A stretch of DNA of 26,501 nt from Rodentolepis nana. Lineage: Eukaryota; Platyhelminthes; Cestoda; Cyclophyllidea; Hymenolepididae. Where the stretch lies: contig UZAE01013106.1 of assembly GCA_900617975.1 (NCBI GenBank), forward strand, positions 1 through 26,501, in the 5' to 3' direction. Every line of letters begins with the position of its first letter. Within the stretch, counting starts at the first letter, position 1. Both the position numbers and the translations under genes were made by a program. The notes below the pieces were generated by a model. The model ran no database searches, was not told where the DNA came from, and saw nothing but the letters and a program-made list of their open reading frames with translations. Below are positions 1-10,800 of this stretch, in pieces.

Positions 1-182
1 AAGTGCTTGTGATTAATTGACTAACAAAAAATTTACCTCAAATTCATATGTTGAAAAAGCAGAAGAAGTTTTAATAACAATAGGTTCGGAGGTTGTGATT
101 GCTGGGTGCTGGAGACCCTTTAGAGCCAAAAGAATGTAGTGACTAACAATAGCTTCTAAAGAAAATTAATCCAGTACACATC
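1..182. other. Non-coding, nothing recognised
   Basis: AT-rich sequence left of element copy 1. No exon-like frame, RNA gene or repeat was recognised. Confidence 0.5.
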
Positions 183-421
183 AAAGTGAAAAAATCGAGA
201 GAGGGGGGAGGGAACAGAAGAGTGTTTCAAAGATGTAAAAGAGACAGATACGAAGGTTGAAAAAAGGTGAGGTGAGTACTGTGGAAGCTGTGAAATATGA
301 CAAACAGTGGAGTCATGGCAGTTTGAAGTCAGAAGTCAACTGCAAGTTAATAGACATTTTTGTCGTATGAGTATACGTTGCCCAGGGTGCACCCCGTGGA
401 GGTAAGTCTATCGCACATCCC
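183..421 (-). mobile_element. Ribozyme-bearing SINE-like element, copy 1 (3' part lost)
   Basis: This copy matches the family consensus from the 5' terminus at 421 to the segment around 183. The 3' hairpin and A-rich tail are missing and no target-site duplication was found. It lies beyond the polyadenylation signal of the BCR/ABR gene, in the same orientation. Confidence 0.75.
349..421 (-). ncRNA. HDV-like ribozyme remnant, copy 1
   Basis: L3 (UCCACG), GGGCAAC, P4 (CGUAU/AUACG) and most of P2 are kept. P1 has an A-C mismatch at its fourth pair, and the J4/2 motif is GAC instead of GGC. It is likely weak or inactive. Confidence 0.55.
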
Positions 422-1547
422 TGGCACTTCACCATAGTGCGAATCTTTGGGATTTGCTGCTCAGTTTCAAGATATTGTGGGCAGTGGTCTTGCATTGTTC
501 CCTCTGTATTAATCCCTAACCCTGGATATTTGAATGAGTTTAAGTTTGTGATTCTGCTGTTTCTAGCAAGTGGCCATTTGGCATTTATATCTTATCTAAT
601 AAATGTTTGCACATTATTGCATTTATCCCAACTGTATAAACAAAATACGGGAAGAATGACGTAGATTTCAAGTTCTCAGGTATGCATCTCCTCCCTCAAA
701 CGTTGGGATCTCTATGGTTCTCACGTATTGGCTTTCGAATGAATTAATGCATTTTTTATGAAATGTCTCCGAGTATGCATTTAATTTTTGTAGAGTTTAA
801 GTTAATGTTCATTTTCAGATGTGTCGATCAATTTTATTTCTACCTCATTTCTTTAGATGAAAGACTTAGTTATAGTTCTAAAGAAATCTCAATACTACAA
901 TTCGAAGTAAAACAGGAGTCTTTCCAGCATGGGATGCCATTGGAATATTTTCAAAAGAGCGCACAATAGGGTAGCCAATGAAAAACGCCAATTGCTAATG
1001 TTTGAACTAGTTCACGTGCCTCTTCATACTTTCTGGGTATGATTGACTAAACACACTTTAAAAAAAACTATAGAAAAGCTATTCCATAGCATGTCCTTGC
1101 ACCCATTTAACATTGAATCTCTGGTAACTTCGCATTTAAATCAAAATTTGAAAATCAAATTACTATTTCAAACTGATACAAGTCTATTAAGCTGAACTCC
1201 TGTATCATGACAATTTCGATAGCGTCTTCATTGCATATGAGCTTTATGAAGAATAAGAGCACTAGATATGTATAACGAACTACTCAAGCTGACTTGGAGG
1301 AAAATTGTTCAAAGCACTACGCCTGATTTCATCAAATATTAAAAGGGATTTAAAAATACCTTCTCATAATCCCGCTTTATTTATTTTAAGAATTGAATCT
1401 GCTTTATTTTACAAATAAGAAATAGAAAGGTGACACATTATTTGAAATCATATTAATGCCAAAATCATTGATAATTTACCAATATTGAATTATTTCTTTT
1501 ACCATAATATTATAAGTGGTGAAAAGCAATCAATTGTAAGGCGTCAA
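422..1547. other. Intergenic, downstream of the BCR/ABR gene
   Basis: Short frames here lack splice sites or recognisable motifs on either strand. The segment is AT-rich and I see no gene in it. Confidence 0.5.
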
Positions 1548-1553
1548 TTTATT
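1548..1553 (-). promoter_or_regulatory. Polyadenylation signal of the BCR/ABR gene
   Basis: AATAAA on the minus strand lies 46 nt past the TGA, giving a short 3' UTR. Position and sequence fit a polyadenylation signal; use of it is inferred. Confidence 0.55.
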
Positions 1554-1599
1554 TCATCGAGACAATAGGCGCGAAATAAAAACCCTTGTATTAAGTAGA

Positions 1600-1858
1600 T
1601 CACAAATGTGCGATTAACTGACGGGATAAGTCAAGCTTTCCGGAGGCGTAGGAGACTAAAAGAGTATTTAAAATGGTGGTCTGAAGCATGCTATTGGAAG
1701 TCGCTTTTTGAACGCTCTGAAGTGAAGCTGCGTCAATTGCAGTGGGATTGGCAACGCCACTTCGTAGGGAGGCAGAGGGAGGTTGGAACAAGGTCATCGC
1801 CCATATTAATGAAAGATTGCCAGCGTTCATTTTATTCTGTTCTTCATGTTGGCACACA
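1600..1858 (-). CDS. ABR/BCR: BCR/ABR terminal exon 23 (RhoGAP end, stop)
   Basis: QNKMNAGNLSLIWAMTLFQP aligns with N-K-M-S-L-H-N-L-A-T-V-F-G-P-T-L-L-R-P of BCR. The catalytic-site Asn (about 886) is kept, but the F-G-P triplet is W-A-M here. The acceptor is TATTTGCAG; the frame ends at TGA (1602-1600). Confidence 0.88.
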
Positions 1859-4800
1859 CTGCAAATAGAAACATGTTAAAAATGATGGTAATTATCGTAA
1901 ATATGAAGGAGGAATGCATGAAAAAATACAATACTGCAACTATTCTTCAAAATGTCCTAATTAACCAGTAAACAAGATAAAATGTATCTGCCAATACTCG
2001 TTGAATATGAACGGAAATCTTGCATTTCAGCCTCACCTAACTCCATTATATAATTATATCGAATGATGCAGACTTTATGATAGTTATTATTAATCCTTTA
2101 GTTGACTTCGGACTTCACAGAGAGAAGGAGGAACAGAGGAGTGGTTCACAGATATAAAAGAGACAGACACAAAGGCAGAGAAAAGGTAAGATAAGTACTG
2201 TGGAAGTGGTGGAATGTGACATACAGTGGGTTCATGGTAGTTTTAAGTCAACTGCTGGTCCATAGACTTTTGTTGTATGAGTATACGCTACCCAGGGTGC
2301 CCCTTGTGGAGATAAGTCTACCGCGTACCCCCTAACTCCATTGCAAATGACCCAACTTATTGTTAAGTATAATAATTACTTAGATGACCATGATCTGTGA
2401 TGATTTCAGGTTTGAAACCCACATGACTGGTTTTTTTCCCAAGTGCGCATTAGAATTATACGCAATTTTAACCTTAATTGTAATCGTAATCATGATCATT
2501 ATTTTTCTAAGGCTCTCCAATGATACGCAGTAAATTACACTTTGCTAATGCCGAAAGGATTAACTTACCGAATAAAGTGATCCAATAGATATCGAAAAGT
2601 GTCCAAATTAGCCGTAGGTAAAGTTTTCAGAGCTGCGCTAAATCCTGTCATCTTCTCCTTCTCATCCTCTATGGCTATATTGAAAAACATCAAAATCGTT
2701 TAGGCAAATTATACAACTACACAAGATATTAAATGTAATAACAAAAAATATCTCCAAATTAAAAAAATTGATTAATAGCATAATTACCATACGCTTCGAT
2801 GAGCTTATTCATAACATTGTCGGGTATAAGCGGCGTTGAAAGATTCCTGAAAAATAACTTTAATAGGCCGCTAACAACGTTGATGTCGTAGTCGCCGATC
2901 TGTTTAGCAGCTGACACTGTATCTGGAGGCATAAACAAAAAAAACAAAGCATAACATTTTGCGCAAGATTGTACTCATTTTATTACACCATAGCCAAATA
3001 TTTTGAAATCGGATCATTTTGAACCACCACCTAACCCCCCCCCCCACACCACCACCACCACCACCTCCAAGAGTGTGAATTTTTACCAAAGGTGTTAGAA
3101 AAGTAAAAATCCAACTAAAACTACCCCATTACTATTAGGTTCATTTTACCAAGGTGTTCAGTTGAAGCAAAATTCGCAACCAAGCATCAATTCTCCCATT
3201 TGGTGTAATTACTTTAGGGGATTAAGTAGTCGCGCCACTTCCATCCTCATTTCTCACGAGTGCTTCGTTGATCCAAACTGGCAAATACAACTTGGTAGAA
3301 ATCGAACCCACGTATATGTATGACTTCAAACATTGACCTCATGTTTGTAAAACCATAAGGTGTACGAGCCATAGCATGCTATTCCTGCAATGCAGATCAA
3401 TGACAATTTAAGATCATCCGTCTGAGACCAAATGGAATGTTTGGAGATGATAATTTTATGATGTGGGGTACTTTGAGGTCCCACTTGTTTAAAGATCCCT
3501 CGTTAGTACTCAAACATAAGTAATTATTTTGACTTGTAATTTGAATGACTCTTTGCGACTGCTATAGGGGCAGCAATATGTGGAAATTTTACTCTAATTG
3601 AATACCAACAGAAGCTGATGGAGAGTAGATAATCTAGATTAGTTAAACTAAAATAAATACAACTTTCTTAATAGAGTTTGGGGACTTCTTTAAATTTTAT
3701 TTATCACATCATTATTATGCCAAAACTGTAAGCTAGTGAGTTGTCTGTAAGAAAATTTATCTATCCAACCAATCGTGGAAAAACTGGAATGAGACGAACG
3801 AAATCAACCCTTCTTGATAAAATAACACAGGTCAATAAGCACTAAACATTCCGGGCAAGCATTCACTGAAATTAAAGCGACGAAGCGAGAAATTTGAATT
3901 TCATTATGCGAACCGCCCATTTGGTAAATGTTGCCCAACCCCAGTCCAAGAATCAAGGAAGTAATGGGTTAACCTGTCATCCTGGCGTTTCCCAACGTGT
4001 CGATTTGATTCCCTCCCTCTAATCAGGCGAGACTTACTGTTATTCAAAGTGAATTCCTTCAAACGATAAAAATATAATTCATTTGAATTATTGTGGGCAA
4101 TACTAGTAGTAATATATAAGGCAAATTATGGTGGAATGAGTATGGAAATAATACCCAAACGGAACATATTTTTTCAATCCATTTCTTAACCTTTTCTTTC
4201 AGTTATTAACAAAAATTGTTAAAGACTTTGCAACATAATCCCGTGTTTGCTTTAATGATACAATAAAGCAATCGGTAATAGGGATCTTACTGACCACTTG
4301 TCATTCACTTGATGAGAAATTATTGAAGCTACTAATTGAAGTACCGTCCAACTTCCAAGTGCCTTGTCATAAACAAAGCACATATTGGTGAATTAGCCAC
4401 TTAAATTGAGAGTAGGAAAACTCTAGTGGAGGGATGAAACCTATCATTTAATTCAACTGAAATTCTCAGTGCCTTTAATCATCACCATCAAAGTGGGCAA
4501 ATATTGGGAGAATAATTCGTTCAACTAACCTTGGTCGAATTGGTCTTTGAGGAAGGTGATGGCTGTGGTAGTGCCACTTGTCCTATAGATTCCCTCCTCC
4601 AGTAAACCTCGTCTTTCAATTTCCTCAACACACGCAGTCACCAGCACAGGAACCCTAAGTTTCGCGTACTTCTTTTCATTACTTAATTTTCGTTGCAGGA
4701 GCTCCAAATTGGCCTGATCTTGGCTTGACGAATGCATGGAACACTTGTTATTTCATGCGGAATTAGTTGAAGTATCAAAAAAATGGAGGGGGGGGGGGGG

Positions 4801-7800
4801 GGAAAAACCTTAAAACCCCANAAAAAAAAGGGGGGGGGGGGGGGGGGAACAAACCTTAGAACCTCAGTGAGGGTAAGACCAAACATATTTAATTGATTCT
4901 TCGAGTCTTCCCGCCCTCGTGTGCTTGAACCCTCGTTGTATGAAATGGAGAGTTTTAAACTCATCTATTAGTAGATCCATTGAAAAAAATACGTATTAAA
5001 TTAATGTATGACGAGGCAATTTCAAAGGGGAAGGGGGAATACTAAAAAACCCACCGTTTTGGTAGTATCATCAAGACCAATCAAATTGAAAGACTCGTTC
5101 TTTTGGTCCAAATGATCGACCTCTAGCTATTTTTAATAAAAAAAGGAAAATTGTAGTGATATTTGATTTAATCAATCGATATTAGGAGTAGGAAGTTCAT
5201 TAAGCCCGTTCGTTGAGAATTGTATTAGGCACGCACTTGTTTTTTCAGAAGCTCGCAAGCCAAAAAAAATCGAATTACACTTTAAATGTTCAAAATACAA
5301 TAGCTCAATAGTTGGACCTAGTTCTTTTGCCAACTTAACTATTACAAACGCTTTGACTTTAAACCTGAGTTGCTTCAGACCTAAAAGTAAAGAGGGCAAG
5401 GAGTGTGGAGGCAAATTTTTTGCACCACATATTGTGGTGAATTCCGTTGTCCAGATATTATAGTGACCTTGTAAAAAGAATGGTAGTTAGCGTTATAACT
5501 ACATTTCTCAATACACGCTGCTGCTGTACGTGTACTTCATCACAATTATTCAAAAACTACATTTGTCCTGCGAATTCATAAGAAATTGCTCCCATAAATA
5601 TGCCATTCAGAAGTGCATATTGCCCAGAAAGAATACAATCTTAAAATTTTGTACTCGGGTTTATTTAATGTGTCCGAGTTTGAATGTTCAACAGGCTTCG
5701 ATACGACCTTAAATAAAAAAAAGTTGTATTACCACCAAACCAACCAGTTTCAACTAATGTTGATATGAGTCTGTTAGCATGATTCATTGCTGATTGTCAA
5801 ACCACTACCAAAACGATATTAACGTTTTTCATTTGTTCTGACAAGAATAACTATAAAGACGTGAAAGCAGAATGCCACACAATCAATAAATGCAAGATTG
5901 CCAGTGAAAGCAGACTAGCTATAGATAAATCACCATTCTGTATCCTGCGGTCTTATGAAACACCTTTCGAAATCTCTGCTTTATGGAAAACACCCAAAAG
6001 CATTCAAGTAGCTAATTTACGCCTCAAATATCTGACCATATAACAATTCTTCTACCATTAAACATTCGTAAATTTGCACGCTGGTATTCTGAAGCTTACT
6101 CAATTTTCGAATTCTATTTTAATTTAATAATAACACTCAGTGTTTACTCCTAAAATTAACATAAATATTTACAATGTAAACACCTTCATTCATAATTAAG
6201 AAATGTATTTCACACTATAAGAGATTAAATATTTGCAAAAATGTAAGTGTAACTAATAGATAGATTTTTGCTTTCTTACTTAAATGGTATAAGTGTCTAA
6301 TTCAGGAAATTATCCTTAATAATAAAGAATTTCAAGGTCATATCAAACATACTGGAAGTTCAAGCTGTCCAATGGCTGTTGATTGCCGGAAGAGAGTAAA
6401 ACAAATAGTTTTTGACGTATCCAGTTCCAGTATAAATGACTAAATTAAAGAATCAGATATTTTTTACTTAAAGGGACTAAACATCGATGTACAAAATCCA
6501 TTATTCAAAGTCAAACCTGATTCCAACTTGGATTCGTTGTGTTGCTAATGCTTTTCGTCTTGCCAACCAGTTCAAAGTGGCCATAAAAATCGACTTCTAT
6601 TGCTATATAATAGGCTAAAAAAAAAGAATACGTTAGGATGAAAAGAATAAGTTTAGATAGATTTACATTAGACATCCTAGTTTAAAGTGAACTCTTACAA
6701 TCTCTTTCCGTCAAGCCTGTAACCTCGTGAATATAAACCTCCAAAATTCCATTAATAGCGCTGCCTAAAATAAAGAAACGATTCTCAAAGTTATAGGACA
6801 ATTGGATAGTTCAAAATAAAATTTTTATAAAAAATACCCGAAAGAACAACTTTGCCAAAATTATTGAGAGAAGCAACCTATAATTTAAAGGACAAAAAAG
6901 GTGTTTTAAAATACCCTTTCCACTACCTTCAGCCAATCCAACATTACTCACCTTGCAATGATTTATGATATAGGATAGTTCGTTTTTCATTGAATCATTT
7001 GATTCTGGCTCTAAACCTTCACGCACTCTAACTGGACTGTCGGATTTTCGCTTGGTATCTCGGAAAACGCTCGACAAAGGTTTTATTGAAGAATTGTGCT
7101 TTAATGACTGGACATAAATACGCGTTAGAATCGATTTAATAATATTCAAATCAAAGGATGCATTATTGTTCCCGTTGGACTCACTGGAGTAGGGCTTCGG
7201 TGCTTATCTTGAGGATGATAATCTGCTTTCGCTTGCAAGATCGCCGATTTCCAAACAATCCGTTCTTTTTCTGATGACATTAGAAGACAATATGATTGTC
7301 TGTCTGCAGTATGTATAAATAAAGGCAACTTTGGAGCTTGAAGAATCAACTCCGCTTGCTGAAACATGAATAAGTAAGCTGTTATTCGTGATCTTACCAG
7401 ACTATGAATTTGAGATCGAAGCCGTCGGATCTTCGGATATTTTAATTTATGTCTTTTAGACTAAAAATGAAAGTTTGACAATTGAAAAATTTTTGTAAAA
7501 TTTTTTTGGAATTATTTGCCACTAAAATATACCTCTTTTTCCACCTTATTCATTTCTTCCTGCAGTTTCTGTCGAGCAATAACAATGTCACCTTTAAGTT
7601 TTTCAATGGTTTTGAGCCTCTCCCGAAGACTGTTCTCATCGAAAGCTTCAAAGGAATGCTTATATCAGAATTACTATTTCACGTGTGCTCATAGTAAAGT
7701 GCTGGAAATATGTGTGAAGAGGCAACTAATTTTCAATGTGAAAGCCACTTAAGGAGTTAGGCGGGTTAAAGGAAAAATGTGTGGGAAAAAAAATGTGTTT

Positions 7801-10800
7801 CAGAATGTGGGGCTACATACCTACTCCAGTAGTTTCAACGAATTGAATTTGGTTGAGCAAAACAAACCACTTAATTTCATATCGAGTAATGCTCTTTGCA
7901 TTCATTACGAACCCGGATTGGTCTTTCAGGTCAGTTGAGACCGAATTCGTGTCACTCTCCAAATCCTGTGTATAATGCCTAAAAATAAAATTGTCCGATT
8001 TTACTGAGAATGTTTGGAAATATCATAATATAGTCTAGGCGGGTGATTTGCTCTTAATAGGACGCAATCAGTAGGTATTGATTATCGATACTCTGAGAAA
8101 TCAATTTACCAAAACTGGTGCCCACCCATTGAACTTAGTGAATAAATGACAAGCAGAGATATTTAAGACCAGTGACCAAAAGAAGTGGACTAACTCTGCC
8201 TTTGTGTTCGCAAAGAAATTTTTACCAATTACTGTCATTCCTTTCTTAGTAAAGAAAATGGGCTTTCAAACCACTTATCTACATCTCTATTGGCTTGACT
8301 TCGTAATCTTTGCTGCTGAAGCTAACTTTTTTTCACTGTGATAATTAGCATCAAACTCTCGTTGTGCGCAAATCACTGGGAGAAATAAAAATATATACAG
8401 CAAGATATGACGTATTGCAATACGACAAAAAAATAATGAGAAGGGAGACAAAATGTTGTGGTACTTAATGTTTATTATATCTTTAAGTTTTCTTTTCCCA
8501 ATTTAACGTTTGGCTCACTTTGATCCTTTAAAATTATTCTGCAATATTTTTTCCCTATGCAAATTTATGAACTTTTCGTAAAATGTTTTCGCATTGGGAT
8601 GTTGGAATATGCATTGAATGAAATAGCAATTCCTCCAAGGCTCTTTCAGGGAATAAATAACCAATTTTGACTTAACAAAATGAAATCCATGCAATTTTTC
8701 GTGTGTTGCAATTTCATTAACAAGAGCAAGTATTCAGTAGTCGGCAAATTAGGAGTAAAACTAGGGTTCATCGACTTCATTCATTCCAGGAATTATTCCA
8801 GTTTGTTCATATTAGAGACTATTCATCAGATAGTGCTAATCTAACCAATGCATAGAAATGGAAGCCCTTGGTAATTTAAACTCCTAATCCTTTATTACAG
8901 CCAAAAAGCTAGAATCTATTGCCGTTGACTTGAGGTCAGTTGTCGCCTTTCTGAGTCTATTTTAAATTGTTAATTGGCTATTCCTGATTGGCTGCTCATT
9001 CTGCAACCACACAAAGTTAAAAAATGAAAGTCTCAAAGTTTAGATACTTTCGTCTAGTCTACCACACTCCGGGGTTCCCCTTCCTTAGTACTGACATCTC
9101 CTTTCTCCCTATTCCACCGCCCCATTCAGTCCTACTTAGCTCATGGTCACCTTACTCAGTAAAAGTCGTTTCTAAACCGTTAGGCTTGGGAAGTTTAATT
9201 GTTCTATGAAAGAAATCATGCCTGATCAGGCCTATTTCTAAGACAGCCTTATCTGGAATCGATGGCATTTTGTTAGCAAGTATGCCGTTATCTGTACTCA
9301 ACGTGCGATGCTTCAGATATATTGAGTTCAAAAATGCATCAGTGACAGACATACACATATAGAGATATTCAAGAATATGTGGGTGTATCATTACATACTA
9401 TGACAGTCTTTACTAAATTGAGCATTTTTGTAATTTATAAAATGTGGATTTCATTGAGTGAGATTACGAGGGTGTTTAAACAAAAGAAGACATACTTGTG
9501 CAAAGTGATAACCCTTTGACGAGCACACACAAGAGCATTGTCAAACAGGAAAACTGACACTAGTTTCCTCTCCGAGTTTGACTCATTGGGCAACTCTACG
9601 AAGATCGCGTGCTTAATCTGACAACACAATAGGAAAAACACAGAGAATTACCTTACAAACATAAAATAAGCTCAAGCAATTGGAGAACAAAAGTGCGGAA
9701 AGGTCAAAATAGTAAAAATTATCATTGGTAAGGGATTATCAACTAACCGGTTCTTTAACTTGTTTCCCAATTGCTAAGTTACCAGAAGTGTCCTGGAGTT
9801 CTTCACTAGCAATGTTGATAATCTCGAAATTTGGATCGTCCTTTTCCATATAACTTTCAATTCGCTGGAATATGAACAAATGCGATTAGTGAGGGGGTAG
9901 TGTATTAGTCACTTCCATTATGTTTGTTTGTACATGGTGCAAAACTAAATTTCATCTACTTAAGGAATCCCTTTATCCTTCAATAACAAGGAAACAGGTA
10001 TTTAGGTAACTCACACTGTGCCCGATATTGTATATAGGAAAGGGAAGGAAGTGCTTCTCATAGAAATGGTGAATTCTATGTCTCGTATTCATTCGAAGTT
10101 TCTAAGTGAGCACTGGAATTTATCGTCCAGCTCAACCCCACTTCACAATAAAACATGTGAGAACCCAGAAGAGTAATAAACTACTTTTTATTCTATATGA
10201 CAACTCCTTACATTATTATTTCTCCCAAAAAAACGAGAGTTTTCTAAGCCATTATTCTAAAGCATACGGGATTTGATTTAGGAAAAAATATGCAGAAACA
10301 AACAAAGGTTTAGTGGAAAATGCTTCTTATTTTTTTCGCCTATCAAAGATGACAATGTGGACATATGGGGTAATTGAAAAAGAACGTTTCAATGGGGATC
10401 TTAGGGATAGACCAGGCCATTAGACTCACTAGAAAATTTACCAAACAGCTGATTGGGTGTAACAATAATCAAATATGGTTACGGACGAGGGTTCTTAAGA
10501 ATAGAGGCAAATTCCATCAAGAACTCACTTTCAAGAGACAAAACGTTGGGTAAATAGAGTTCAAACGATTCAATGAATTGCGCACAAATGTTTTACTATA
10601 ATTCACATGTCGGAAATATTCATTTAGATTACCTTAGAGATAAGTTTATATTTAAACTAAGAACATTAATGTAGAAGGGTACTGAAGTTAGAGTGAGGAA
10701 CAAATGTCTTCAACCCCTCAAGTGGCAATGAGTTTTGACTGAGCATTTCTCAATACTAGCTACTTTCTTATGCTAATTCACATTCGTCACATGTGTTAGT

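Noticed and set aside
1608..1868. Plus-strand open frame opposite the last BCR/ABR exon.
   Set aside because: It is the antisense shadow of a clearly coding RhoGAP exon.
2904..3089. Glycine-rich open frame on the minus strand.
   Set aside because: It is a translation of the C-run and (CCA)n simple repeat within intron 20.
4683..4964. A single long frame with polyproline across 4790-4850.
   Set aside because: The proline run translates G homopolymers around an ambiguous base. Only 4863-4964 is a real exon, and the far end is the wrong frame of exon 20.
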